Source: Litoditis marina (Eukaryota > Nematoda > Chromadorea > Rhabditida > Rhabditidae). Taken from it: a stretch of 64,000 nt of DNA. The translations under genes were made by a program, and so were the position numbers. Below the pieces are notes generated by a model. That model saw only the letters and a list, made by a program, of their open reading frames with translations, was not told the DNA's origin and ran no database searches. The stretch is from contig OZ038435.1 of the NCBI GenBank assembly GCA_964036275.1, forward strand, positions 5,208,001 through 5,272,000, given 5' to 3'. Shown piece by piece: positions 47,501 through 55,700 of this stretch (position 1 is its first letter; the number at the start of each line of letters is the position of its first letter).

Positions 47501-48848
47501 TTGCGTGCGACAACTCGTCCCCGCCGCAGCGACAACTCGTCCCCAGCCCAAAAATTGCTCAAATTGGCTTAAAACTCACAAACTAAAGTAGTGACTAGGT
47601 TATATGTTATACTACAGACTGTGGACAGCCTCCGAGTTAGGAAATGATCAAAAACATCAAAGATATATCATACTATACTGTAATTATTCCAACTTTCACA
47701 AATTAATCGTTTTCTCTTGAATTTATGACGACTAAATCACTTGTTCGGTTGTTTTTATAGTTAATTTGTATTCCCTAATGAGCAGGGAACGTTACAAAAA
47801 GCGATTTCAGTTTGGAACCTAGTTTTCAACTAGTTTTGTGATAAAACATTGGGGACGAGTTGTCGCATGATGGGGGACGAGTTGTCGCACACGCGACGCG
47901 CGGGGACGAGTTGTCGCGGAATCCAAACCCCCCCCCCCCTCAAAAATTGTCTGATTTAGCGATTTTCGAAATTAAGGGCGAAACCCCCTTATAATGGCTG
48001 AGGGAGAGGGCAAAACCCCCCTGTTTGAAAAAGTCACAACTCTGAGGCATTTAGGGTATGATGAAAATTCTCTGAAGAGAGTAAAATGTCGAATCTGAAA
48101 CCATTAGGCTACGTAGATTTGGGGTTGCATAGCAGCAGTACGATGCTAGAAAAACGTTTCATTGAAACCCATTTATATCCGTGCACTAAAACATTAGTCC
48201 GTGCGAATTTAAGAACTGAGCATTTTGTTTCATATTTCTCAATATCACAATATTTTTCCGTTAGCCGATAGTTCATGTCAGCTTGTGACTTGACTGGTAG
48301 GGTAAATATGAATAGAAATGACCGCAGAAAGATCGAATAGAACAAAAAGGTTCGCGAGGCGCGCAATATGTGGCGGTGCCAATCTCAACTCTAAATTGAT
48401 TGCAGAAAAGTAGAGCTAATCGAAACACTGATGCGCTATTTGTCCAAACTAGCCTTCATTACACGCACTCCTCCCAGATTATGAAATTCTTATTTACACC
48501 TCGTTTAGAATTTGATCAGTGGACAGTTGGTCAGCTGTTTGACAAAAAGATTTATACTGGGTTTGGCAAGAGATAATGTCATTCATTCAGTAAGTTGCTG
48601 GTTCGCAAGAGATAATGTCATTCATTCAGTGAGTTGCCTAATTACACGGTGACTTGTTCACACTCTTTTGATTAAATTAATACAACTTTCTATATGAACA
48701 ATTCAACGGAAATGAATTTTAAAAAACTCACATCGGGAGGAGAAAACTTGAAAGACACTATCGGCGCCTCATGTGAACCAGATTTGTCCTCACTGGAGCA
48801 ATTGCAGTACCGTCTACCCTCCGGGCAGAGATAGCGGTCGTAGTTCAT
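11549..48848 (-). CDS. TTC3/DZIP3-like RING-type E3 ubiquitin ligase, 1232 aa, 35 exons
   Basis: Probable ubiquitin ligase. Exons (minus order): 48732-48848, 46599-46662, 46226-46388, 45871-45981, 45365-45494, 44776-44871, 44469-44549, 44225-44327, 43895-44080, 40549-40646, 39828-39945, 39407-39530, 38836-38947, 38454-38563, 38063-38189, 36574-36646, 35996-36023, 35399-35459, 34850-34888, 33645-33749, 33254-33406, 32834-32917, 32241-32411, 31178-31267, 30427-30507, 29875-29969, 29551-29669, 29000-29153, 13968-14082, 13490-13612, 13155-13222, 12784-12862, 12417-12527, 11874-11987, 11549-11644. They total 3699 nt and all phases agree. A zinc domain has C179, C182, C198, C202, H207, C210, C231 and C236, including CHLLVHKGCL, resembling the TTC3/DZIP3 Cys-rich domain. 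A Lys-rich stretch (~255-288), Pro-rich linkers and charged coiled coils (~734-818, ~890-998) follow. The C-terminal RING (C1173-C1216) has CKIC, CPEC, YHSKC and CPQC. No TPRs are obvious. The tiny exon 35996-36023 is the least certain (alternative donors). Intron 28 (14083-28999) encloses an antisense gene. Family assignment rests on RING position and the Cys domain and is moderate; coding status is strong. Confidence 0.78.
14364..14760. mobile_element. GGTTACC-rich element, copy B
   Basis: The start CAATTCTACAACTAACCGGG matches copy D. The body is repeated GGTAACC/GGTTAC words, more diverged than copies A and D, and appears to contain an internal partial duplication. It lies in the 14.9-kb intron of the RING gene. 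Confidence 0.75.
16112..27885 (+). CDS. MULE-transposase-derived protein, 1077 aa, 26 exons, nested antisense in the RING gene intron
   Basis: Protein with a Mutator-like (MULE) transposase core in a heavily intronised gene. Exons: 16112-16181, 16632-16720, 16876-17011, 17413-17511, 17863-17988, 18337-18504, 18856-18988, 19402-19541, 19668-19774, 19948-20050, 20243-20361, 20546-20690, 20910-21056, 21301-21430, 21663-21846, 22179-22304, 22550-22659, 22862-23046, 23408-23490, 25505-25661, 25950-26055, 26682-26879, 27074-27172, 27281-27379, 27488-27574, 27798-27885. They total 3234 nt and all phases agree. Residues 1-320 are acidic and Ser-rich. The core shows DTTF (D550), a TSDAE second Asp (D622), CDLH followed by CKKN (C644-x2-H647, the MULE C2H motif), a KEEY helix (E692/E693) and NTSNIVEN (~738-745). 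No SWIM finger is seen. The tail is Lys-rich, from a duplicated exon. One intron (23491-25504) is an inserted hAT-like element; the intron after 26879 appears to be GC-AG. No flanking MULE TIRs were found, so this is either a domesticated host gene or a very old element. The ATG lies 17 nt after a TTTCAG acceptor. Confidence 0.8.
17047..17213. mobile_element. MITE, CATACACCAGTAA family
   Basis: The right end GTCGGACGTTACTGGTGTAT and the internal TTTTTACGTGTTTACATCTG match other copies; the left end is degraded. It lies in intron 3 of the MULE-derived gene. Confidence 0.65.
23690..23881 (+). CDS. Small secreted-peptide-like ORF, copy 1 (63 aa)
   Basis: The ORF begins MAVHTVSFAW, followed by a hydrophobic core and PASSA, which looks like a signal peptide with cleavage near residue 25. 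The mature part is ~38 residues, Ser/His-rich, ending PSAMPDGHP. A TTCTCAG acceptor lies 9 nt before the ATG. It sits inside the hAT-like element on the coding strand. The product is unknown. The near-identical second copy shows recent duplication, so conservation of the ORF alone is weak evidence for function. Confidence 0.35.
   Translation: MAVHTVSFAWLYVCLAIALQPASSAFSSIYTLSSRAVWHSPLITHSLSGRLAKPPSAMPDGHP
24164..24355 (+). CDS. Small secreted-peptide-like ORF, copy 2 (63 aa)
   Basis: Tandem duplicate of the ORF at 23690, with three amino-acid differences (two near the N-terminus, one Phe to Leu after the predicted signal peptide) and an identical C-terminal half. The upstream acceptor AG of copy 1 has become GG here. 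The surrounding ~470 bp, including 3' flank, is duplicated too, so the unit of duplication is larger than the ORF. Confidence 0.35.
   Translation: MAVRRVSFAWLYVCLAIALQPASSALSSIYTLSSRAVWHSPLITHSLSGRLAKPPSAMPDGHP
24638..24751 (+). pseudogene. Third, internally deleted copy of the small ORF (37 aa)
   Basis: The region begins with the same MAVRRVSFAW start, then loses most of the signal-peptide core. It resumes with SIHTLSSR and diverges at the C-terminus, ending at TAA. It remains open but lacks the hydrophobic core, so it is probably a decayed third copy of the tandem unit. Confidence 0.4.
25730..25871. repeat. Direct tandem duplication of 71 bp
   Basis: Positions 25730-25800 and 25801-25871 are identical except for one visible C/T difference. 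The unit begins TACCGCGAATTAGATACG and ends TAATTGCCGT. It lies in the MULE-gene intron following the transposon-bearing region. Confidence 0.92.
27074..27379 (+). repeat. Tandemly duplicated coding exon with a truncated third copy
   Basis: Exons 27074-27172 and 27281-27379 are both 99 nt, phase 2 at both ends, and nearly identical. They encode S-L-(T/S)-Y-H-E-x-Q-Q-L-A-G-T-A-G-G-P-T followed by four Lys and a Ser/Ala tail. Between them, 27217-27242 matches only the exon's first ~26 nt after a TTTTTCAG acceptor. The phase symmetry means either exon can be skipped or kept without shifting the frame. Confidence 0.85.
28440..28848. mobile_element. GGTTACC-rich element, copy C, with internal tandem expansion
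   Basis: It shares the GGTTACC word and the AACCGGGTTAGA...AGAATTCACC end with the family. Inside, 28500-28735 is a tandem array (unit ~51-bp: TTTTAGGGTTACCTTCATTT then GGGTTACCTGAGTTTCAGG), about four to five units. It lies just inside the RING gene intron, 150 bp from an exon. Confidence 0.8.
28884..28920 (-). repeat. Relic duplicate of a RING-gene exon end and splice donor
   Basis: This stretch matches 28985-29024, the 3' end of coding exon 29000-29153 plus its GTGGGTG donor, with a few substitutions (GAGAG to GAAAG at the donor). It lies 100 bp further into the intron and retains a plausible donor, but no acceptor is seen in front of it. Confidence 0.6.
33401..33545. repeat. Minisatellite (37-bp unit, four copies) built from a splice acceptor
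   Basis: Four units of about 37 bp carry ACGGTTCTGCAAAACGTACA. On the minus strand each unit includes TTTTGCAGAACCGTGCC-like sequence. The innermost unit overlaps the true acceptor and first codons of the RING-gene exon 33254-33406, so the array is a row of decoy acceptors upstream of the real one. Confidence 0.85.
33826..33960. repeat. Dispersed repeat rich in GGGCCGA / TCGGCCCG
   Basis: Internally palindromic (TCGGGCCGAAAAGG and its complement) and preceded by TAGGTGAAAAATCGCGGGCC. An inverted, diverged relative lies at ~37425-37530 with CGGGCCGAATCGGCCCGTGA. Both are in RING-gene introns. Confidence 0.6.
34505..34677. mobile_element. MITE with GGCGTGTATCGAG / GTTTGAT signature
   Basis: Contains ATGGCGTGTATCGAG near its left end, GATACACGTCATAAC inside, and CACAGCGGGACAGGGCAA near its right end. 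Related fragments are at ~495-590, ~7690-7765 and ~12640-12735, all carrying GTAGTTTGATC with CACAGCG-like ends. Confidence 0.6.
35116..35275. mobile_element. MITE, CATACACCAGTAA family
   Basis: Right end GTCGGAACTGACTGGTGTAT and internal AAAAACGGAGTACTTTTCGT match the family; the left end is degraded near AGTTGTCCAAATG. RING-gene intron. Confidence 0.6.
35734..35902. mobile_element. MITE, CATACACCAGTAA family
   Basis: One of the better-preserved copies: CATACTCCAGTAAAGTTGTC at the left, GACCTTACTGGTGTTTG at the right, with both internal CGGACTA motifs. It ends ~95 bp from the 28-nt micro-exon of the RING gene. Confidence 0.75.
36085..36254. mobile_element. MITE, CATACACCAGTAA family, diverged
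   Basis: The left end CATACACTAGTAAG and right end GTCAGACTTTACTGGCAC flank a diverged interior with TTTCACGGATAACAATCAGA. Ends retained, core drifted. Confidence 0.55.
36738..37105. mobile_element. GGGGACGAGTTGTCGC-type element, copy 1
   Basis: Ends resemble GACCTCGTCCTCGCGTGGCG and GGGGACGAGCTGTTGC. The interior (AAAAATTGCCCGAATTACCT, GTGACGACTAAACCC) matches the copy at 47.5-47.9 kb. Confidence 0.65.
37630..37902. mobile_element. GGTTACC-rich palindromic element, copy D
   Basis: Full-length relative of copy A, from TTCTACAACTAACCGGGTTT to AACCAGGTTAGATATAGAAT, with the same internal order (plus a CCTACTGT insertion in the right arm). Confidence 0.83.
40225..40333. mobile_element. GGTTACC-family fragment, copy E
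   Basis: Short, diverged relative with TACCGGCTTACC, GTTACCCACTT and a GGGTTACTTGTGGAATTGGCC end. It is probably a decayed or deleted member, in an intron of the RING gene. Confidence 0.5.
40723..41313 (+). other. 196-codon open frame in an intron, probably not a gene
   Basis: The longest simple ORF in the window lies antisense in a RING-gene intron. Its middle overlaps the GGGAACG repeat element (41015-41180). The predicted protein shows no motif I recognise and there is no splice or start context to support it. Confidence 0.15.
41015..41180. mobile_element. GGGAACGTTCCC-rich element, copy 1
   Basis: Built from GGGAACGTTCCC and TTCCCAGTGGGAACG words, bounded on the left by TGTGGCCGTATGCACCAATA. 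An inverted relative lies at ~41895-42092. Confidence 0.7.
41895..42092. mobile_element. GGGAACGTTCCC-rich element, copy 2 (inverted)
   Basis: Carries ATATTGGTGCATACGGATTT and repeated GTTCCCACTGGGAACG, ending in GTACGGCCACAGGTG, the complement of copy 1's left end. It is opposite in orientation to copy 1, 0.7 kb away. Confidence 0.7.
42193..43711. mobile_element. Helentron-like non-autonomous element, copy A
   Basis: A 5' hairpin (~42193-42720; ~200-bp inverted arms, from TCATGAAAAAGTGGGGACCC) is followed by a tail with ~120-bp repeats carrying TGACGTCA, a CA microsatellite and a terminal GC hairpin (AGCGCTTCGCGCT). The element interrupts a tandem repeat unit cleanly. Comparing with the intact unit at 43792 gives flanks ...CAT and TGTC..., i.e. 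insertion between two T bases without target duplication. T-T insertion and a 3' hairpin suggest Helentron/Helitron2 type; no Rep/helicase ORF is present. Confidence 0.65.
43711..43917. repeat. Tandem repeat (~83-103 bp unit) that includes a splice donor
   Basis: Units starting CCATTGTCAATATCCACCGG and ending GAATGAAACGAACTATA occur at ~43711, 43792 and 43895, plus one more at ~42101-42192 on the other side of an inserted element. The 43895 unit start is also the end of RING-gene coding exon 43895-44080, with the donor CAATG/GTATAG. An extra copy of that donor is at ~43791. Confidence 0.8.
47403..48063. mobile_element. Nested pair of elements
   Basis: The outer inverted ends ATCATACCCTAAATGC (47403 and the complement at 48063) with flanking AACCCCCC repeats enclose an inner element (~47482-47925) whose ends are repeated GACAACTCGTCCCC / GGGGACGAGTTGTCGC. 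The inner element is the 36.7-kb type. It lies in intron 1 of the RING gene. Confidence 0.65.
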
Positions 48849-48860
48849 CTCCGAGTTGTG

Positions 48861-48864
48861 GCTG
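48861..48864 (-). promoter_or_regulatory. Likely trans-splice or 5'UTR acceptor of the RING gene
   Basis: CATTCATTACAG on the minus strand ends at 48862, 13 nt before the ATG at 48848. I found no coding exon further upstream in phase. Confidence 0.45.
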
Positions 48865-48891
48865 TAATGAATGAGATCACACTCCAGTCAG

Positions 48892-49061
48892 CATACACCA
48901 GTGATGTCCGACTATTCGGCAAAAAGTAGTGCATTTTAGATTTGAACACGTCAAAATTAATGATTTTGCAACAAATATAGACAAATTGTCTCGTTTCTGG
49001 CGACAAAGTAGTACGTTTCTCGAATTTGTCTCACTATTCGGACAATTTTACTGGAATATGG
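48892..49061. mobile_element. MITE, CATACACCAGTAA family, upstream of the RING gene
   Basis: CATACACCAGTGATGTCCGA at the left and CGGACAATTTTACTGGAATA at the right. It sits 30 bp upstream of the proposed first splice acceptor of the RING gene, so it falls in the 5' region. Confidence 0.7.
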
Positions 49062-49333
49062 TAGTAGAACTTGTCCGAATGGCCACACAATTTCGAAAGA
49101 CGGGCCTTTATTCGCAACCGCAAGACAACTTGCGGGGTTGCACTTTTTGATACAAAAACATCGTATTTGAACAAATTTAAATCGAAAACGGTGCTTTATT
49201 CATAAAATAGTCACACCTTACTGGTATATGAATGAGATTAGATCAGGACATTGGACATAATATCCGCCAGACGTGGTTACATAATAGCACAGTATTGAGG
49301 GTCAAACAGAACAGCCGTGAAGAGGAGTGCACA

Positions 49334-49501
49334 AACACCATTAAGGTCTGACTAAGGGACGAAAAGTAGTCCGTTTTAGATGTGAAACCGTGGAAAATTA
49401 TGATTTTCCTATCAAAAGTAGACCAATTTTCTTATTTTCGGTGAAAAAGTAGTCCGTTTTTCTTATTTTTCTGACTATCCGGACAACTTTACTGGTGTAT
49501 G
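49334..49501. mobile_element. MITE, CATACACCAGTAA family
   Basis: ACACCATTAAGGTCTGACTA at the left and CGGACAACTTTACTGGTGTA at the right, with AAGTAGTCCGTTTT in both arms. A related partial copy lies between (~49070-49235). Confidence 0.75.
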
Positions 49502-50880
49502 GGAGTGCATAAACGTTGAGAAAGTAATAGAGCTTTAATTATAGAGAAACACAAATATTTAGATTGTAAATAGGCCACACCTCCCTTTTAGGGAGGCGCC
49601 TGGGTAACAACTAACCGATATATGGATAGTTCTTAAACTTTCAATCAATCAAAAGTTGGTTTATAGCTTGTAAACATTCCCTTAGTTAAGCTCGGTAAAC
49701 ATGAAAACGAGCGAGTTCAGTTTGGTAAAACATGAAAAACCCAGCCCAGAACCCTCAGAAAACGGAACAATTTAAAAGAGGTTTTTTTTAAACAACTAGG
49801 TATATATGGACTACTACTATAAAAAATAACTATAACTTCAGATATGATTCAAGAAAAAACAGAGCGAAGTGGGAATGTGGAATAGAGTTGAAGATATCGT
49901 TGTGGAAAAGTTAGTGATCCTTTCCCTTTACAGTTGCGCCGAAACGACAAAAATAACCACCTAATATTTGATTGATACACATTCGAAATGCATTGGTTAA
50001 TGGTTATGGTGAGATTCGTGAATTGTGAATGTGGCAATTACTATTGACAAATTTTCTTAGATCGGGTTCACGTCAAAACTCGTTGACTTATGTTGCAGTA
50101 AACAAACTCTGAAATTTTTTCCCGGGAATCTTATTAGACATACATGAGCCGGACCGGATACATGAGTGAATGCGAAACAGTAATAACTGAGAATAAAACA
50201 GAGAAAGGGAGAGAGAGAGAGAAAGGGTCATCAAACGCAATCCTTATCCTAGTAGCAAAGTTCGGCACAGCTGAAAGAAGAGGGTGACCCTGCGTTGTTA
50301 AAAGTACTATTATCCGGCAACCGGCACAAGTAGTAATGAGCAAACCACAAAGACAACCTTGCGGCATGCGACATAAATAGTCGAAGTGAAACATATGAAT
50401 AAGGAGACATGTTATATTATTCATCCAATATGCAAAAAGACCGTGGATGCCGGTAACCAGATTCCAGTGCTTGTTTTCTCAAACTCTTGGGAGAATATTC
50501 ACGAATCACGCACACCCATGAGCTTCTCCTTCTCCGATTGATCTCCCAATGAACAAACTTTATACGTTTTCTTTGTCTACAGTTTTCAAGAAATGGTCAC
50601 TTATCTCAGCCATATGCACTTGTTATTTTGCATATGCACCTATGCACATGTTATTTTGAACAGCTATGCTTGTAGGCAAAGATGAACGATGATCTTAGAT
50701 TGTTAACTTTGATTAAAAACGAAGATTCAAAGCTGAAAAGTTGTTCAGAATTTCAGGATTTCAAAAAGATCGCGGCGTGTAACTGAAAATCTGTTTTTGG
50801 TTGGTTTTAAAAGTAACTCTGAGGGAATGCGCCCTAAATTTTTGAACCTACGATCGATACATGGAAAACTTCAATTTAAT

Positions 50881-52519
50881 TCATGAAAAAGTGGGGGCCC
50901 AACGAATGTAAGATTTGTCTTCTGCTGTGCGCCCCTTAGACAACTACTCTCAAATGGAACAGCTACTGCTACAAAAACCGAAAAATACTAATACACTCAA
51001 GTATAACTGTTCATTACAAACATACAAAAGTCGTAAAATATTTTCTCAAACCTGTAAACTAGAATCTACAAGTCACAGCTGCGAAAGAGAGAACAACTTT
51101 TGAATAATATGACAAACGTTATAGCACCTAGAATTGAAGTAGTGACAAAAAATGCCAACCATTGTGTACAAAACCAGGAACTCTATAATTGAGTACGTTG
51201 AGTTAACATCTGTGATTTGTAGATTCTAGTTTACAGGTTTGAGAAAATATTTTACGACTTTTGTATGTTTGTAATGAACAGTTATACTTGAGTGTATTAG
51301 TATTTTTCGGTTTTTGTAGCAGTAGCTGTTCCATTTGAGAGTAGTTGTCTAAGGGGCGCACAGCAGAAGACAAATCTTACATTCGTTGGGCCCCCACTTT
51401 TTCATGAATTTTTCTATTTTTGTATACATGCCGTAGGTATGTGGTTTGATCTGTACGGTGCAGATAAAATTGTTTTCTTAATGAACCACTTGTCAAGTAT
51501 TACCATCATTCGGAAAAAATATGACGTCAACATTGCAGTTCCAAAAACTTACTTCATCTGCCCTTCAGAGTTCCAGAATACGTCATGTTTCAATAAAGTT
51601 TCATCGTGAATTGACCATTTTTAAGAAACTTCCAGCATTCGAAAACATATTTCACGTCAATTTTTTTAAAAGTTGACGTCATCTGGCCTTCTGAATTCCA
51701 GAATAAGTCATATTTAGATAAAGTTTTATCGTTAATATACCATTTTTAAGATATTTTCAGCATTTGGAAATATATGTGACGTCAACTTTGCACTTTTCAA
51801 AAATGACGTCATCTGGTCTCCAGTATCCCAGAATACGTCACTCTTAGATTTAGTTTCACCGTTAATTGACCCTTTCTAAGATATTACCATCATTTAAAAA
51901 TATATGTGACGTCAACTTTGCACTTTTCAAAAATGACGTCATCCGAGCTCCAGAATCCTCGATGACGTCATCAGTAGAAGACTTACATCTAAATCGATGT
52001 CAGTTCATATTGTGGTATCATACTTCAATCTTTACTTGAATTGGTTAGGACTGAGCTGAGTTAAACGCAATTTGATTTACCCCGACAGAGAGGGCGAGAG
52101 AGTGCACGAAATGAAGAGACGCAGAGATATTTTCAAAGACCTATAACTTGATGAAAAATAATTTTTTTCGAAAAAAAGTTTGCGCCCCCAAAGTTTGAGT
52201 GGGGTATCTATCGTGTCCCAAATTTTCAGTCAAATCGGTTCACACATAAAAATATCCCAGGAGTGCGCACCAACACACACAGACACACGACGGAAGTTGG
52301 CGGTCTGCATGAAGCGCATAACGTCATAACTCGGCTCAAACTCAATCAATTTCGTTCAAATTTCGAACATAGCTTGTAAATGTGCCATAGAAAGTCAGCA
52401 AATCATAAAAAGTTCTGATTTGCACAATTGGACCTTTTTGAGAGTGAACTGAAAAAATGAAAGCGCGCATTAGCCGGACCAAAGACAAATCTCGCACAGC
52501 GCTTCGCGCTGCGCGCGAT
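50881..52519. mobile_element. Helentron-like non-autonomous element, copy B
   Basis: Roughly 90% identical to copy A over its length, with the same hairpin, the same terminal GCGCTTCGCGCTGCGCGCGA and one more ~110-bp internal repeat unit. It contains seven exact TGACGTCA palindromes between 51521 and 51970. It ends ~280 bp upstream of the HEXD start codon, so it forms most of that gene's upstream region. Confidence 0.7.
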
Positions 52520-52796
52520 TTTTTTTAAAAACGTGAGCAACATGCATGAACATTTATTACTAATAATGATGAATGTATGATATAGGTCTCGGTTATCGCT
52601 TGAACTGTTCCTATAGGATTTGTTTGTTCTAGTTATTCACACCCTGGTTTGACCTCACATCACATCACACGTTTGTAGCAGTTATGTTAGTTGTTCTTCA
52701 TATGCATATTATTTATTCTGCCATTGTTTTTAGTTTGAGGAATTCGATGTGGTGAACTCGTTATCACAAGACGTCCGTCCTATTTAATAGTCTGTT

Positions 52797-55700
52797 ATGC
52801 TACGTTATCTTTATTGGTGTGTGCGAGGAAAGTGTCTGAAGCTTATTTATTTGACACTCTTAGCGAGTGGATTCATTCTGCTGTCCTACCAGCTGCAAAG
52901 TGGACAATCATTTGCGAAAGCTATTCCTCCAAATGCGAATTTCGATGATCAGGTTTGTTTTCTTTTCCTTAATTCATACAGTTCTCTGTACTTACTTGCA
53001 CCTGTGGTCCCTCTCACGTTTCCTTTCACAGCTGATGACTCCTGATCTTGCCGAAAAAGTAAGGAACATTGGGTAGACGACGAAGTGTCGATAGTTCAAC
53101 AGTTCAACTTAACAGAAGACAAGTGTGGGTTCACAAATAGAAAACTAGTATGGGTGCTCAACCTCAATTTCAGTTCGTGCGTCTAGTAACCTGTTTTAGG
53201 ATCACGCCCATGGAAATTTTATGCCCCTGCATGCTCTTCCAATTATGAAAAATGAGGAAGGAGATGGCATGGATTCTGTCAAAGGACAAAATTTGCCGGG
53301 AGTGTTAGTTTTCGTTACCTGGTCAGCTACCAAATAACAGACGGATCGTAACTATTATGTTATGGACTTTTCCTACTTTTACTTCCCTTCTCATTAAACG
53401 TTTAGTTTACAGTAAGTTTCCTCGTGAAACTAGCTTTAGATTGTTACTTTTATATTTATTCTTATGCTTTTTCGTCCCGTTTTTTTTGTCCACGAACGCA
53501 GGGCTCTATTATACATCACATCAAACGTAGGACAAATTTGTTGGATGCTCCTTTGAATCATCCGATTTTATTTCAATCGAGACTTTGAACCACCCTAATT
53601 TCCATAATAGTCGCAATCTAGTGGTATCTCGCACCCTGTTTTCTTGTTTGGTTACTTCAATAAAACATCCGATTTTTATTCAATTTCTTTGGACTCACGT
53701 ATGTACACACATAGTGTATGCTCATTTTACCATAGCTCAACAAGTTTTTTTCTTATAGAAATATTGTTCCTATCAATGGTGAACGGAGTCTTCATGAAAT
53801 CAGCAAGACGTTGCGTATCGGCGATGAAAAGTATCCAAAGCTCAATCAGCACGGGAAATTCATTCCTATTCGACGAATAATACATTTGGATTTGAAAGGA
53901 GGGGCGTTCAAGGTTAGTTTTGCTTATACACACATTTACATTCATTACGTACTGAATGGGGGTTTTGTTCAGTTAGCACTATACATGGTCTTTTTCCAAT
54001 TTTTTTTCTCAAGTTTTCAGTAATCAGTTGATTTCCAGCCGGAGTTTTTCACCGAACTCTTCTACTTCTTCAAAAGGATCAAAGCTACGGGTATTCTCTT
54101 GGAATGGGAGGACATGTTTCCATACAAGGGTCAGCTTTCGGAGGCTGTTAATGGAAACGCTTATTCTATGGAAGATGTGAGTTTGTCATGTTGTCATTAT
54201 AACTTCTACATAACCCATCCGCCATTCTGTTGACTTTTGCCAATCTAAATAAATCAGGCAAATGCATATTTAGTATTATACCAAGAAATATTTATTTTTT
54301 CGTACATACAACATACCTTGGGTAAATTGAAGTTGGCCCACCCACTGCAGTTGCTTTTAAATTTCTGAATGATGAACCTGTTTTCCAGGTAGAAAGTATA
54401 TTAAAAGAAGCCCAGAGACATCATCTTCAAGTTATTCCTCTAGTGCAAACATTCGGTCACTTGGAATGGATACTGAAATTAGAAAAGTTTGCTCATTTGA
54501 GAGAGGACGACAGATTTCCACAGGTTTACATTTTTTTTTAAATACATTCCAAATCGCAATGTGGTGGAATCCACAATGTACACAGTATAGTTAACAACAT
54601 GTGTACAAGTAAGATCTAACCATTCTCAAAAAAAAAATTTTCAATGAAAAGTTTCAAAGTGACTGAAGAAGGGCCCACCCACTACCAAATTTTTATGTCT
54701 CGCAGTATCCAATTGGGTATGATTTTTTTCTTTTGCGACTATCCGACTATACCTTACCGTTGTTCCTCTCTTCTTGCCCGTGCTTTGCTAACGTTTTGTT
54801 TTGTAGGTTATCTGTTTCCCAGAGCCCGAAGCATGGAAACTGATCACCGACATGATTGAGCAAGTGGCCGCTGTTCATTCCAAATTTGGCATGCCATTTT
54901 TCCATATGGGAGCCGATGAGGTGTTCCAGGTAGTTTAGTTTTGTACTTTGTAGTTCGTACCTCCGATCTATTTCCGTGCAAGTAAATTTTACGTTACGTT
55001 TATATTTGAAGAAATTACCTATTAAAACAACACGCGGGTAGAACAAACGTAAAACGAATGTCGAGTGTTTGCTATTTTTTACATTTGCAAAGTTTTCAAT
55101 GCGATATTCGGATGTTTTTCCAATCAATTAACCATTTTTTGATTCGAAGAAACTTATTTTTTAATCGAAAGTTTGAATAGAACGGGGCTTTCAGTGTTTT
55201 AAGTTTCAGTACCAATAGTTTATTTCAGCTCGGAGTATGTAACGCGAGTGTAGCGGAGTTGGGAAGGCAGGGATCTCGAGATAACTTGATGCTCTGGCAT
55301 ATTTCTAGGACAGCCACTTTCATTAAGGAAAAGTATAATGTAGGTTCTTTCACCACTCTGATATTATATTGTGCCGTTTTTGAGAGATTTCTCACAAGTT
55401 TTTGGGGAAAAAACTTCAACACGTTGAAGATCGAGGAAAAGGGAGTAGGGAGAGCTGATACTTGAGATATCTGATATCTCTCAACTCAGGCAAACTTGTC
55501 TAAATATCGAGTTTTTATTTCTTGTCATTGTTGTAATCAAAATAAGTTCGCTCTTTTCTTTTATTTACTTGTTTTTCTGCAATAGGCAGCTTTTGTTAGA
55601 AGAAAAAGACAGTAGACGTCTTCATGCCGGATTGCCGGATAGACATGAAGACATTCGTTTTCAGACCACGGTCTTGGCATGGCACGATATGTTGGCACAA

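Larger units (their letters stand above)
48862..50880. other. Divergent intergenic region (left part), no gene seen
   Basis: Upstream region shared by the RING gene (minus) and HEXD (plus). It holds the three MITE copies listed, a GA microsatellite (~50210-50225), and otherwise AT-rich sequence. Promoters for both genes should lie here, but I cannot place them. Confidence 0.5.

Noticed and set aside
10228..48848. Operon of the RING gene and the unknown-function gene
   Set aside because: Same strand, but the 1.3-kb gap is much larger than usual nematode operon spacing and no SL2-type signal can be read.
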